A DNA stretch of 59,146 nucleotides from an uncultured candidate division Zixibacteria bacterium (lineage in GTDB: Bacteria; Zixibacteria; MSB-5A5; SM1-73), in the NCBI GenBank assembly GCA_903908285.1, contig CAIVRH010000017.1, positions 1-59,146 on the forward strand. The letters run 5' to 3'. The translations under genes were made by a program, and so were the position numbers. Each line of letters starts with the position of its first letter. Positions within the stretch are counted from its first letter, which is position 1. The notes beneath the pieces were generated by a model. The model made no database searches. It was not told the origin of the DNA and saw only the letters and a program-made list of their open reading frames with translations. Of this stretch, positions 8,874 through 18,510 are shown in pieces.

Positions 8874-10247
8874 CTACCTTTCCAGCAACTTTAAGAGTTC
8901 ATTTCCCACCCGGTACACATCTCCGGCTCCCATGGTGATGACCATGTCGTTTTCGTTTACTTCGTTCTTAAGATATGAAGGCACATCTTCAATCTTAGGT
9001 ACATAGAACACATTCCTATGTCCGAGTTTCTTGGCAGATTCGGATACCAGTTCGCCGGTGATGCCCAGGAGAGGTTCCTCCCGAGCCGGGAATACATCGG
9101 TGACCACCAACAGATCCGATTCTAAAAGTGCTTTGCCAAATTGCCGGTAAAAATCCCGGGTACGGGTATAGAGGTGCGGCTGGAAGACTGCAATGATTCG
9201 TTTTTTCCACCCGGTTCTGGCGCTTTTTAAGGTCGCCTCTATCTCGGTAGGATGGTGGGCATAGTCATCCACCACCATCACCCCTTTGACGGTTCCTTTG
9301 ATCTCAAACCGGCGGTGAACCCCCGAGAATTTGTTCAGCGCGACTCGGATAGTGTCCCAGTTGAGATCCAACTCCATTGCCACTCCGATGGCAGCCAGAG
9401 AGTTTTTGACATTGTGAATCCCCGGAACGGATAAGGTGATCTGGCCCAAGCTTTTTCCTTTGAACTGGGCCTCAAATTCGCTGCGGTTTTCCTCGAACCG
9501 GATGGAATGTGCCCAAAGATCGGCTGAAGAGGTGAGTCCATAGGTGGTAACCGGTCTTTCTACCAGGGGGAATAGATTCCTGACATTCTCCTCATCCCAG
9601 CATAAAATCACCCTTCCGTAGAACGGAACTTTATTCACAAACTCCAAAAAAGCGGATTTAATCTCATCATAGTTCTTATAATAATCCAAATGTTCCGGCT
9701 CCAAATTGGTTACCACTGCAATGGTGGGGGTGAGCTGCAGGAAGGAGCGGTCGTATTCATCCGCCTCTGCCACCATGAATCGACCGTTTCCCAAACGGGC
9801 ATGCGCTCCCAGATTAACCACTTTTCCTCCTACCACGATGGTGGGGTCCAATCCCCCCTCGGACAGGATCTCGCCCACCATCGAGGTAGTGGTGGTTTTA
9901 CCGTGGGTTCCCGCAATGCCGATACCATACTTCATCCTCATCAGCTCACCCAGCATCTCCGCCCTTCTGATCACCGGAATTCTCTTATCCTTGGCGCTGA
10001 TCACTTCCGGATTGGTTTCTTTTACCGCCGAAGAGATGACCACTACATCCGCACCCTCCACATTTTCTCCGGCATGTTGAATTCGGATTCCTATTCCTAA
10101 ATCTTTTAGCCTTTCTATGGTCTCGGATGATCGTATATCCGAGCCGGTGATATGATAACCTAAATTGAAGAGGATCTCGGCAATGCCGGACATCCCCGCT
10201 CCACCGATGCCAACGAAATGAATATTTCTGATTTTGCTAAACTTCAT
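8874..10247 (-). CDS. murC: UDP-N-acetylmuramate--L-alanine ligase
   Basis: Cytoplasmic ATP-dependent ligase that adds L-Ala to UDP-MurNAc; 457 residues. The N-terminal nucleotide-binding motif HFVGIGGAGMSGIAEIL (10-26), the ATP motif GTHGKTT (113-119), the EADEYDRSF substrate block and VVDDYAHHPTEI are all present and identify MurC among the Mur ligases. It follows murG by 15 nt. Neither murB nor ddl is found between murC and ftsQ, where many bacteria keep them. Confidence 0.99.
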   Translation of the reverse strand: MKFSKIRNIHFVGIGGAGMSGIAEILFNLGYHITGSDIRSSETIERLKDLGIGIRIQHAGENVEGADVVVISSAVKETNPEVISAKDKRIPVIRRAEMLGELMRMKYGIGIAGTHGKTTTTSMVGEILSEGGLDPTIVVGGKVVNLGAHARLGNGRFMVAEADEYDRSFLQLTPTIAVVTNLEPEHLDYYKNYDEIKSAFLEFVNKVPFYGRVILCWDEENVRNLFPLVERPVTTYGLTSSADLWAHSIRFEENRSEFEAQFKGKSLGQITLSVPGIHNVKNSLAAIGVAMELDLNWDTIRVALNKFSGVHRRFEIKGTVKGVMVVDDYAHHPTEIEATLKSARTGWKKRIIAVFQPHLYTRTRDFYRQFGKALLESDLLVVTDVFPAREEPLLGITGELVSESAKKLGHRNVFYVPKIEDVPSYLKNEVNENDMVITMGAGDVYRVGNELLKLLER

Positions 10248-10262
10248 GGTTTGTTAAAGTCC

Positions 10263-11438
10263 TCAGGTCTTAGATGGTTTAGTACACGTAGAAGAACAGA
10301 TCGAGGAGTGTGGAAGTGAAGTTTCCGCTGCGCAAGCAAGCTTGCGCACTCCTTTTAAAAGGTTTTCCATTTCATCCACCAGTAATGAAGTTGCCTCCGG
10401 TCTGCCCATTTTTTTACTTTTCTCTGCCATATTTTTCAATCTATTTTCATCAGAAAGAAGATTGTCGATTTCTTGTGCCAGCAACTCTCTAGTCAAATCC
10501 TTTTCCAGGATCATCTTTGCCGCTCCCTGTTTTTGCAGAGCTTCGGCATTGTATCTTTGATGGTCTGCCGTGGCAAAAGGGAAAGGGATAAGTATGGACG
10601 GTTTCCCGCAGGCGGTGATCTCCGCCAAAGTCAAGGCACCCGAGCGGGAAACCACAATGTCCGATACAGCATAAGCCGAGCCCATATCTTCGATAAAGGG
10701 CAACACCACACCCTTAATTTTCTTCTCTTTCACCTTCCGGGTAACTTCCGGATAGTCACTTTCCCCGGTCTGCCACAGTATCTGCCGGTCCGATTGGAGC
10801 AGATCCAAACATTCAAGCATGGTTAGGTTAATAGCATGAGCCCCCTGGCTTCCTCCGAAGATGAATATGGTTTTTTTGCTTTCATCCAATCCATATAGTT
10901 TTATTGCCTGATCCCGCTCTCCTGAAGTGATATTTTCTCTTATCGGATTCCCGATCACTTTGATTTTTTCAGGAGCGTGGAAATACTGGGTTGAATCTGC
11001 ATAAGACAGGCAAACCTTATCCGCGAAATGTGCCAAAAACCGAGTGGAGATACCAGGGTAGCTATTCTGTTCTTGAAGTATTACGGGTACTCTTTTGAGA
11101 CCAGCTACAAAGACTATCGGAAAACTTACGTATCCACCTGTCCCCACCACCAGATCCGGCCTCTTTTGTTTCAACAATTCATAGGCCTGATATATACCCT
11201 TAAGCAGGTAAAATCCCAAAAGGAGGTTGGAAAGGTAGGATCTCCGGGAGAGTCCCTTAGTCCGAATGAACAGCAATTCAAAATCGTGCCGGGGGACGAT
11301 TTTTGCTTCCATCCCATCTTTGGTTCCCACAAAAGTGATCCGACTTTGCGGATATCTCTTACTGAACTCTTTTGCCATAGCTATTGCCGGAAAGACGTGT
11401 CCTCCGGTTTTTCCTCCTGCAAACATGACCTTAATCAT
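10263..11438 (-). CDS. murG: UDP-GlcNAc transferase MurG
   Basis: Peripheral membrane glycosyltransferase that converts lipid I to lipid II. The N-terminus VMFAGGKTGGHVFPAIAMA holds the GGxTGGH motif. The UDP-GlcNAc-binding part has IFGGSQGAHAIN, SRSGALTLAEI and IPFPFATADHQRYNA. ATG 11438 overlaps the ftsW stop by 4 nt. The protein is 391 residues, about 25 longer than expected. The extra tail after residue 365 (LACAAETSLP...) is encoded by a palindromic element at 10330-10347 and what follows, so it looks like a repeat-derived extension and not a native domain. Confidence 0.97.
   Translation of the reverse strand: MIKVMFAGGKTGGHVFPAIAMAKEFSKRYPQSRITFVGTKDGMEAKIVPRHDFELLFIRTKGLSRRSYLSNLLLGFYLLKGIYQAYELLKQKRPDLVVGTGGYVSFPIVFVAGLKRVPVILQEQNSYPGISTRFLAHFADKVCLSYADSTQYFHAPEKIKVIGNPIRENITSGERDQAIKLYGLDESKKTIFIFGGSQGAHAINLTMLECLDLLQSDRQILWQTGESDYPEVTRKVKEKKIKGVVLPFIEDMGSAYAVSDIVVSRSGALTLAEITACGKPSILIPFPFATADHQRYNAEALQKQGAAKMILEKDLTRELLAQEIDNLLSDENRLKNMAEKSKKMGRPEATSLLVDEMENLLKGVRKLACAAETSLPHSSICSSTCTKPSKT
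10330..10347. repeat. Palindromic element inside the murG 3' end
   Basis: GCGCAAGC-AA-GCTTGCGC is a perfect 8-bp inverted repeat with a 2-nt loop, like common REP-type elements. It is translated as part of the MurG C-terminal tail. Confidence 0.8.
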
Positions 11439-12559
11439 ATTCCTATCTTGCTGATGATGCGTCCGGAAGGGACGTACTTGGTCTGTCTGGAGACGTTCAG
11501 CAGTATCCCGATGCCCAATGCCGAAAAAAACATGGATGAACCTCCGTAACTTAGAAAGGGCATTGGCAGTCCGGTGGTGGGTAAAAGCCCCACCACCACA
11601 CCGGCATTGATCAAAGCGCCCATAAATATGCTGAAGGTTATCCCAAAAGCCAAAAGACAGCCGAAATCATCCGAAGCTTTTCGGGCAATGGAAAACCCCC
11701 GCAGGGCCAAGATGAAAAACAAAATCAAAATACCCGCGCTTCCCAAAAATCCCAACTCCTCGCCGGTGGTGGCGTAAATGAAATCGGTATGAGGTTCCGG
11801 CAAGAAGAAGAGCTTGGCCTTCCCCTCACCCAGACCCGCACCCAGCAGTTCACCTGAACTTAAAGCCAGAACCGACTGGGTCATCTGATAGCTTCCTTTA
11901 ATCGGATTCTCCATGGATTTCAAATAATCCTCCACCCGCGGTTTTTTATAGCCAAAGACAAAAACCAAGACGAAAACCCCTACCACTACCGGAGCGATTA
12001 TCACCAGAAAGTGTTTGATCTTCGTTCCCGCCACAAATAGCATCCCAAAGACGATGGCACCCAGAAGGAGGACCGCACCCAAATGAGGTTCCTTCATCAG
12101 TAAAACAGCAGCCATACCAAAAATCACGAGATACGGTATCAGAACATACTTAAACTCACGCATTCTTTCTTTCCTGTGGGTGAGGGAATGCGCCATGAAC
12201 AAAATCAAGGATAGCTTAAAAAACTCGGACGGCTGGAAGGAGATGGGGCCCAATTTAATCCAGCGGTTTACCCCTTTTACCGAGGGGAAGAACAGCACCG
12301 CCACCAAGAAGCCAAAGGATATCATCAATAGTAAGAGGGAAAACTTTTCCAGTTTATGATAATCCACTTTGGTCAGAACCAATATGGAAACCAAAGAGAT
12401 GATCGCCCAGATCGCCTGCATTTTGGCAAAGGCGATGGAATTCCCCATCCTATCCCAAGCCAGAATGGCGGAGGCGGAATAGACCATGACCAGTCCCACG
12501 GCTATTAAAATCAACACCATCAGGAGTAAAAGATAATCCGGTTTGGATCTATCGATCAT
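11435..12559 (-). CDS. ftsW: Lipid II polymerase FtsW (SEDS family)
   Basis: A 374-residue polytopic membrane protein with about ten hydrophobic segments. It is the SEDS glycan polymerase that works with FtsI at the septum. Family blocks include RWIKLGPISFQPSEFFKLSL (about 99-118), FIYATTGEELGFLGS and the C-terminal LPTTGLPMPFLSYGGSS. It lies between murD and murG, with a 4-nt overlap to murG. The position, plus the separate ftsI upstream, supports FtsW rather than RodA. Confidence 0.97.
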   Translation of the reverse strand: MIDRSKPDYLLLLMVLILIAVGLVMVYSASAILAWDRMGNSIAFAKMQAIWAIISLVSILVLTKVDYHKLEKFSLLLLMISFGFLVAVLFFPSVKGVNRWIKLGPISFQPSEFFKLSLILFMAHSLTHRKERMREFKYVLIPYLVIFGMAAVLLMKEPHLGAVLLLGAIVFGMLFVAGTKIKHFLVIIAPVVVGVFVLVFVFGYKKPRVEDYLKSMENPIKGSYQMTQSVLALSSGELLGAGLGEGKAKLFFLPEPHTDFIYATTGEELGFLGSAGILILFFILALRGFSIARKASDDFGCLLAFGITFSIFMGALINAGVVVGLLPTTGLPMPFLSYGGSSMFFSALGIGILLNVSRQTKYVPSGRIISKIGI

Positions 12560-12570
12560 ATCGCATGAGC

Positions 12571-13956
12571 CTAAATGAAAATGGTTGCATTCCGCTTCTG
12601 TCCTAAATTTCTGACGCTGGATTTAAATACCTGACCGCGATGTTGATAATCCCTGAACATATCAAAACTGGCACAGCCGGGGGAGAGGAGAACCGTATCC
12701 TGAGGGGAAGCTTTTTTATAAGATAGTTCCACCGCCTCCTCCAGGGTATCCGAATGGTAGACGGCAGTTGTATCCCCCAGCGCGGTTTTTATTATTTCCT
12801 CCGCCTCTCCCAATAGAATCAAAGCTTTTACATTTTTGTGCACCAATTCCCTCAAGCGGGTAAAATCCCCGCCTTTATCCTTTCCTCCGGCGATTAAGAT
12901 GATCGGGGGAGTGACGCTTTGCAGGGCATACCAGACCGAATCCACATTGGTGGCTTTGGAGTCGTTGATAAAACTCACCCCGGATACGGTAGCCACCGGT
13001 TCCAGTCTATGCTCCACCCCGGTGAAGCTGGTCAGGGTTTTCCTTAAGGATTCAGCCGATACCCCCAATATACCGCAAATGGCACAGGCCGCACAGGCAT
13101 TGGACAGATTGTGAGGTCCCTTGATCCCGATTTCCTTCACCTCCACGATTTCAGTCTCCTTGCCGCTCAGCCGGGTGAACAGCTTTCCTTCGCGGATAAA
13201 AGCCCCCGGCTCCGTTTCGGTTTTTGTGCTGAAAAAGACTTTTTTGCTTTTTCCGGAGGTCGCGAATTTCAGACTTCCTTCATCGTCCGCATTCAGCACC
13301 GCAAAATCATCCTCGGTCTGGTTTTCCTGGATGCGCAGTTTTGCTTCCACATAGGATTTCATGTCGGGATGGCGGTCCAGGTGGTCCGGGGTGATGTTCA
13401 ATACCGATGCGATATAAGGGCGGAACTCTTCGATCCATTCCAGCTGAAAACTGGAAAGCTCCAATAGGATGATCCCCTCCGGCGAGACTTTTTCCACTAT
13501 ACCGGAAAACGGGATGCCAATGTTGCCGCCTACCTGGAATTCCCTTTTGTCTTCTTTTAAAATCTCACCCAAAAGCGTCACGGTGGTGGTTTTGCCGTTG
13601 GAACCGGTGATTCCCACAATCTTTGAGTCCGTCAGCCAATAAGCCACCTCGATCTCGGAGAATCTGGGTATGCCTAAGTTTTCCGCCTGGATCAATATGG
13701 GAATGTCCGAAGGAATGCCGGGACTCACCACCAAAAAATCCTTATTCTGTATGACTTGGGAGGTATGGCCTCCGGTTTCAAACTCTATGTCAGAATTCTC
13801 CAGCTGGTTTATCTGAGGTGAGAGAAGCTCTCTTTTCTTCACATCCGAAACAAAGACCTCCGCTCCCATCCTTTGCAAAAGGATGGCACAGGAAACCCCG
13901 GAGCGAGCCATTCCCAAGATCGAGATTTTTTTTCCGGTGATTCTATCTTTTCGCAT
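12571..13956 (-). CDS. murD: UDP-N-acetylmuramoylalanine--D-glutamate ligase
   Basis: Mur ligase adding D-Glu; 461 residues from the chosen start. The N-terminal ISILGMARSGVSCAILL binds the uridine nucleotide, GSNGKTT (about 118-124) is the ATP loop, and the NITPDHLDRH and GGKDKGGDF motifs are MurD-typical. I prefer ATG 13956 (MRKDRITGKK, with AAGGG upstream) over ATG 13986. The upstream codon lies inside a REP-like palindrome, and its ten extra residues are not family-like. Its neighbours are mraY upstream and ftsW downstream. Confidence 0.96.
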   Translation of the reverse strand: MRKDRITGKKISILGMARSGVSCAILLQRMGAEVFVSDVKKRELLSPQINQLENSDIEFETGGHTSQVIQNKDFLVVSPGIPSDIPILIQAENLGIPRFSEIEVAYWLTDSKIVGITGSNGKTTTVTLLGEILKEDKREFQVGGNIGIPFSGIVEKVSPEGIILLELSSFQLEWIEEFRPYIASVLNITPDHLDRHPDMKSYVEAKLRIQENQTEDDFAVLNADDEGSLKFATSGKSKKVFFSTKTETEPGAFIREGKLFTRLSGKETEIVEVKEIGIKGPHNLSNACAACAICGILGVSAESLRKTLTSFTGVEHRLEPVATVSGVSFINDSKATNVDSVWYALQSVTPPIILIAGGKDKGGDFTRLRELVHKNVKALILLGEAEEIIKTALGDTTAVYHSDTLEEAVELSYKKASPQDTVLLSPGCASFDMFRDYQHRGQVFKSSVRNLGQKRNATIFI

Positions 13957-13977
13957 TATGCCCTTTAGTTTTACTGC

Positions 13978-14036
13978 CCGAGCCATCCTTCGACTTCGCT
14001 CAGGACAAGTGAAGGCTCGGCTACGCGGTTTCTTTC
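13978..14036. repeat. REP-like element between mraY and murD
   Basis: It contains the widespread CCTTCGACTTCGCTCAGGA-type palindromic core with outer complementary arms (GCCCGAGCC / GGCTCGGC). It reaches up to the murD 5' end and supplies an in-frame ATG, complicating the start call. Confidence 0.65.
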
Positions 14037-14043
14037 GATCCGG

Positions 14044-15129
14044 CTACCGGATCTTCAGCGTGCTTAAGGTTAATAAAGCCAGAATCGCTCCGATGATCCA
14101 GAAACGCACCACCACCTGGGGCTCCTTCCATCCGGAAAGCTCAAAATGGTGATGCAGGGGAGCCATTTTGAAGATCCTTTTCCCCCAGGTTTGAAAGGTG
14201 AACACCTGGATGAGCACGGAAAGTGCTTCAGCCACAAAAACCCCACCTACGATCAAAAGCAACATCTCCTTTTTTATCAAGATACCTAAGGTACCGAATG
14301 CTCCACCCAGAGCCAAAGCTCCGGTATCTCCCATGAAAACCTGGGCGGGATAGGCATTGAACCACAAAAAGCCCAAAGCTGCACCCACCACTGCTCCGCA
14401 GTAAACGGTTAGCTCTCCGGCACCTTCCAGATAAATTATGGAGAGATAACGGGAGAAATCGACCCGCCCGGTCATATAGCATAAACCGGCAAAAGCGAAG
14501 GCGCACAGACCGATGAGTCCGATGGCCAATCCGTCCAGACCATCGGTGAGGTTGACCGCATTGGAGGATCCGGTGATTACCAGGATCACCAGAGGTATGT
14601 AAAATATTCCGAAATCGACGAAATAATTTTTAAAGAATAGGATATCCGAAGCGGTGCCGAAATCCTTGGAGGGGGGGAATAAGCGTAAAAGCAACCCTAA
14701 AACCAGACCCAAAGCCACCTGGCCCGCCATCTTCTTTTTTCCCACCAGTCCCTTTGGCTGGTGTTTGATCGCTTTGAGATAGTCGTCCATGAAACCGATT
14801 AGTCCCATCCAGATGGTGACTAAAAGGATCAACTGGGTGTAGCTATTGGCCAAGTCCGCCCATAACAGCGTCGGGATTACGATGGCGATCAAAATTATAA
14901 TCCCTCCCATGGTGGGAGTTCCCTCTTTGATTTTGTGAGAGGCGGGTCCTTCTTCTCTTATTTTTTCCGACACCTGTTTTCTCTTCAGTAACCGGATGAT
15001 GGGCGAGCCAAAAATCAGGCTGATCAAAAGCGCAGTCAAAGCGGCAGCCGCCGCCCGAAAGGTGATATACCTGAAAAGGTTGAAGAGTATGAAACTCTTC
15101 CCCAAGGGAAAAAGCAGATGATAAAGCAT
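14044..15129 (-). CDS. mraY: Phospho-MurNAc-pentapeptide transferase MraY
   Basis: Integral membrane enzyme (361 residues, about ten helices) that makes lipid I from UDP-MurNAc-pentapeptide and undecaprenyl phosphate. Diagnostic blocks are PTMGGIIILIAI, FMDDYLKAIKH (catalytic Asp pair), NLTDGLDGLAIG, NAYPAQVFMGDTGALALGG and the C-terminal PLHHHFELSGWKE. The start MLYHLLFPL is typical of the family. It lies between murF and murD, and the spacer to murF contains an inverted pair of heptamer arrays. Confidence 0.99.
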   Translation of the reverse strand: MLYHLLFPLGKSFILFNLFRYITFRAAAAALTALLISLIFGSPIIRLLKRKQVSEKIREEGPASHKIKEGTPTMGGIIILIAIVIPTLLWADLANSYTQLILLVTIWMGLIGFMDDYLKAIKHQPKGLVGKKKMAGQVALGLVLGLLLRLFPPSKDFGTASDILFFKNYFVDFGIFYIPLVILVITGSSNAVNLTDGLDGLAIGLIGLCAFAFAGLCYMTGRVDFSRYLSIIYLEGAGELTVYCGAVVGAALGFLWFNAYPAQVFMGDTGALALGGAFGTLGILIKKEMLLLIVGGVFVAEALSVLIQVFTFQTWGKRIFKMAPLHHHFELSGWKEPQVVVRFWIIGAILALLTLSTLKIR

Positions 15130-15145
15130 CCTATTCCTTTTTAGT

Positions 15146-15215
15146 AATGAGAAATGAGATTTGAGAATGGAGTTTTAACTCAGTTCCTCAATCTCGTTTC
15201 TCAATTTCATCTTCT
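15146..15215. repeat. Inverted pair of 7-bp-periodic arrays between murF and mraY
   Basis: The left arm reads atgagaa, atgagat, ttgagaa; the right arm reads ctcaatc, tcgtttc, tcaattt, catcttc, tcaattc. The right arm is close to the reverse complement of the left, so the pair can fold into a hairpin across the spacer. Confidence 0.75.
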
Positions 15216-16627
15216 CAATTCTGCCGGCCATACTGGCTTTTTAAACTTAATACTATATCTTCTGTTTTCATCCTTCTGGAACCTTTGACCAAAACCAGGT
15301 CGCCGTCTTTTAAATTCTCCAAAAGATAAAAACCAACTTGCCGATTGTTTTCGAAGGTCGAAACATCGCTGGCATGCATGCCCGCCTCCTTTGCCCCTTC
15401 GCCGATAAACCGGGAGAGCTCACCTACGGTGATGAGTAAATTCACACCCGATTGAGCCGCCTTTCTTCCCAGCTGCAGATGAAAATCCATCGCCTCTTCT
15501 CCCAGCTCCAGCATATCCCCCAATACGGCTATTTTCCGTCCGGGGGTTTTTATGTTTTTCAAAGTATCCAAAGCCTTTTCCACCGAGACCGGATTGGCAT
15601 TGTAGCTGTCGTTGATAATTCGGATATTCCCTATCCGGACCAATTCCATCCTCAGCTTAGAAGGGGTAAAGTTTTCCAGAGTATCCTTTATTTTTCCTTC
15701 TTCCACTCCTAAAAATATAGCCGCAGCAAATGCCGCCAAAGCATTATAGACATTATGAAATCCTATAACCGGCAAGCTCACGGTAATATTCCTATTAACC
15801 CTAAAGCAAAGATAGCCGTTCCCGTTGGTTTCTATCCGATCTGCCACGAAATCCGCCTTCTTTTTTATACCGAAGCTGATCACCCTTTCGCCCGGTCCGG
15901 TTTGAGTTAACCTTTTTGCCAGAAGCTGATCGTCGGCGTTAAGAATCAAGGTTTTGGGAGAGGGCATGTGGTCCGCGAGTTCGAACTTGGCTCGGGCTAT
16001 TTTTTCCATGCTTCCCATGGATTCTAAATGAGCCGGTCCGATGTTGGTGATCACCCCCAGGTTGGGACAGGATATGCGGGTTAAGATTTTTATTTCTCCC
16101 GGCTGGCTCATTCCCAATTCCAAAACCAGAACTTCGAATGAAGGATCAAGCTGGAACAGGGTGAGCGGAACCCCGATGAGGTTATTGTAGCTTTCTGGCG
16201 ACTTCAAAACCTTGAATTTCGAAGAGAGCACCTGGGCAATCATATCTTTGGTGGTGGTTTTACCATTGGTTCCGGTCACAGCCACCGCGGGTATATCAAA
16301 CTTTCCCCGATACCAGGAAGCAATATCCCGCAAAGCTTTCTTGGTGTCGCGTACCGCTACCACCGAGATTTTGTTTAAAGTTTCCTCCGGCAGAAAGCGT
16401 TCCTTCTCCTGGTTAACCACTATCGCTTTTACCCCTTTTGTCACAGCTTCCATCACGAATTGATGTCCATCAAACTGTTCCCCGGGGATGGCGATGAAGA
16501 GATTCCCCTCCTCTGCTTTCCGGGAGTCGATGGTTATCCCTCGAAGGAGCAGATCCCCGGAATTAATCCTGGCTTTAACTTCTCCGTCAACTGCATTGAT
16601 TAATTCATCCAGCCTGATCTCAAACAT
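15215..16627 (-). CDS. murF: UDP-MurNAc-tripeptide--D-Ala-D-Ala ligase
   Basis: Mur ligase adding the D-Ala-D-Ala dipeptide; 470 residues. The N-terminal domain has ITIDSRKAEEGNLFIAIPGE (31-50), the ATP loop is GTNGKTT (119-125), and NIGPAHLESMGSMEKIARAK and INDSYNANPVSVEKAL are the MurF-specific blocks. The C-terminal domain has AVLGDMLELG. It is separated from murE by a 260-nt spacer rich in hairpins, and so may be partly uncoupled from it. Confidence 0.98.
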   Translation of the reverse strand: MFEIRLDELINAVDGEVKARINSGDLLLRGITIDSRKAEEGNLFIAIPGEQFDGHQFVMEAVTKGVKAIVVNQEKERFLPEETLNKISVVAVRDTKKALRDIASWYRGKFDIPAVAVTGTNGKTTTKDMIAQVLSSKFKVLKSPESYNNLIGVPLTLFQLDPSFEVLVLELGMSQPGEIKILTRISCPNLGVITNIGPAHLESMGSMEKIARAKFELADHMPSPKTLILNADDQLLAKRLTQTGPGERVISFGIKKKADFVADRIETNGNGYLCFRVNRNITVSLPVIGFHNVYNALAAFAAAIFLGVEEGKIKDTLENFTPSKLRMELVRIGNIRIINDSYNANPVSVEKALDTLKNIKTPGRKIAVLGDMLELGEEAMDFHLQLGRKAAQSGVNLLITVGELSRFIGEGAKEAGMHASDVSTFENNRQVGFYLLENLKDGDLVLVKGSRRMKTEDIVLSLKSQYGRQN

Positions 16628-16690
16628 GGTGAGTTCTCTTCCTTCTTTTTGATTCGTGGGCTAATCAGCGTCCATTGGGCGGGGCTGAAT

Positions 16691-16845
16691 GCCCTTTCCT
16701 TCGACCCTGAGGTCTCACTTCGTGCTGAGCGCACTCAGTGCGAAGCAGGACCGAAGGGCAGGGTGAATCTCTTCAGGATGAACCTCAGCCTATGGTTTTA
16801 AAGTAATTCAGTGCCGTCCATAGAAGCGGGAATTTATCCCGCTTC
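16691..16845. repeat. Hairpin-rich REP-like elements between murE and murF
   Basis: Two elements. The first (16691-16759) is a long imperfect palindrome with outer arms GCCCT...CCTTCG and CGAAGGGC and an inner CTGAG/CTCAG stem. The second (16823-16845) is GAAGCGGG, a 7-nt loop, then CCCGCTTC. The second shares its GGAATTTATCC centre with the hairpin at 5455-5478. Confidence 0.75.
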
Positions 16846-16887
16846 GCCTATTGCTCTTCGAATGCAAACTCAGGAACATAGCCACCA

Positions 16888-18366
16888 TCATTCCTTTCCC
16901 AGGGCATTCAATTTGGCAGACAAAAGTTCCAACACCGTTTCCTTATCCGAGAAGTGAATCTTCCGGTTCCCGATTATTTGATATTCCTCGTGCCCTTTAC
17001 CCGCCAGTATCAGAGTATCTCCGGGCTGGGCGGTTTCTATGGCTTTCCTGATTCCTTCTTTCCTATCGATGATGACATCGACTTTGCCGACATCCTCTAT
17101 CCCCTGGATTATCTGCTCGATTATTTTACGGGGATCCTCATTCCGCGGGTTGTCTTCGGTAAGAAAGATACGATCGGCATACCGTGAAGCCACCTTTCCC
17201 ATCAAAGGTCTTTTTCCCTGATCCCGGTCCCCTCCGCAACCAAACAGAAAAAGCAGTTTCCCTTGGGTCATCTTCCGGGCGGTTTTCAGTAAAAATTCGA
17301 AGGCATGGGGAGTATGACCGTAATCTATCCACAAGTTGAAAGTTTGTCCGGCTTGAATGCTTTCCATGCGTCCGGGTACCACATTTGCCGATTCCAGTCC
17401 CAGTTTTATGATCTGCGGATCGATTTTCAGGGCGAATCCTACCGCCACACTGGCTAAGGTGTTGTAAACGTTGGTCTCGCCTATGAGTTTTGTATTCAGG
17501 GTCATCTCTCCGTGGGGGGTGCCCATATCGATCACAGACCCCTGTGGGGTACACCGGTAGTTTTTGGCGTAAAAATCCGCCTGGGAATCGTTTAAAGAGT
17601 ATGTCCAGCTTTGATTTTCAGTCAAATCGTAAAAATATTTCCACTGGGGATCATCTCTATTTATTACCGAAATCCCGCCATCTTCTTTTATTTTCTTGAA
17701 TAAAAGCCCCTTTGCCTTCCTATAGGCATCCATGGTTTTATGAAAATCGAGGTGTTCATGGTTCAAATTGGTGAAGACCGCCACATCGAACTCCGTACCA
17801 TCAACCCGATGCATGACCAATGCATGAGAGGAGACTTCCATCACGGCTGCAGAGATTCCTTGTTCCGACATCCGGGAAAACATTCTCTGCAGGTCCAGAG
17901 ATTCGGGGGTGGTGTTGGGGGCGTCCAGCTTCTGTTCGTCGATCCAGTAAGCGATGGTCCCAATCAACCCCACCTTTTTTTTATCCTGCTTGAGAATGGA
18001 ACGCACCAGATAGGTGATGCTGGTTTTTCCGTTGGTCCCCGTGATCCCAACTAGTCTAAGCCTCCTGGAGGGGAAATCATAAAACCGGCTGGACAAAAAA
18101 GCCAAAGCTTCCCGGGTATCAGGAACCAGAATCTTGGCTCTCACCCGATAATCTCCGTCTTTTTGCACCACCACCGCTGCTGCTCCGTTGTCGATGGCAG
18201 ATGGTATGTATTTGTGCCCGTCATCAGAAAGTCCTTCCAAAGCCACAAAAAGATCACCCCGGTCCACCCGGCGGGAATCATACTCCATCTTGGGTATGAT
18301 AAAATCCGTATCTCCGGAGACTTTACCAGAGGGGAGCTTATCCAAAAGCACTTTGAGTTTCTGCAT
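16888..18366 (-). CDS. murE: UDP-MurNAc-tripeptide synthetase MurE
   Basis: Mur ligase adding the third peptide residue; 492 residues. GTNGKT at 110-115, NLNHEHLDFH (201-210) and FGCGGDRDQGKRPLMG (375-390) are typical. The specificity motif DNPR at 405-408 indicates meso-diaminopimelate, hence a DAP-type wall. The upstream spacer to ftsI is 144 nt. A divergent start was not considered because MQKLKVLLDKL fits the family. Confidence 0.98.
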   Translation of the reverse strand: MQKLKVLLDKLPSGKVSGDTDFIIPKMEYDSRRVDRGDLFVALEGLSDDGHKYIPSAIDNGAAAVVVQKDGDYRVRAKILVPDTREALAFLSSRFYDFPSRRLRLVGITGTNGKTSITYLVRSILKQDKKKVGLIGTIAYWIDEQKLDAPNTTPESLDLQRMFSRMSEQGISAAVMEVSSHALVMHRVDGTEFDVAVFTNLNHEHLDFHKTMDAYRKAKGLLFKKIKEDGGISVINRDDPQWKYFYDLTENQSWTYSLNDSQADFYAKNYRCTPQGSVIDMGTPHGEMTLNTKLIGETNVYNTLASVAVGFALKIDPQIIKLGLESANVVPGRMESIQAGQTFNLWIDYGHTPHAFEFLLKTARKMTQGKLLFLFGCGGDRDQGKRPLMGKVASRYADRIFLTEDNPRNEDPRKIIEQIIQGIEDVGKVDVIIDRKEGIRKAIETAQPGDTLILAGKGHEEYQIIGNRKIHFSDKETVLELLSAKLNALGKE

Positions 18367-18510
18367 ATTTTTTTGTTTATGAAACTAAAGGTAAAGTATC
18401 GGCTTTACCCCAATCCATATTCAGATACCAATTTCCAGCAAGTCTAAATACCTGCACGCCTAATGCCCTAAAACATCGTTTGAAAAGAACAAGTTTATCG
18501 AAAGCCCAAT

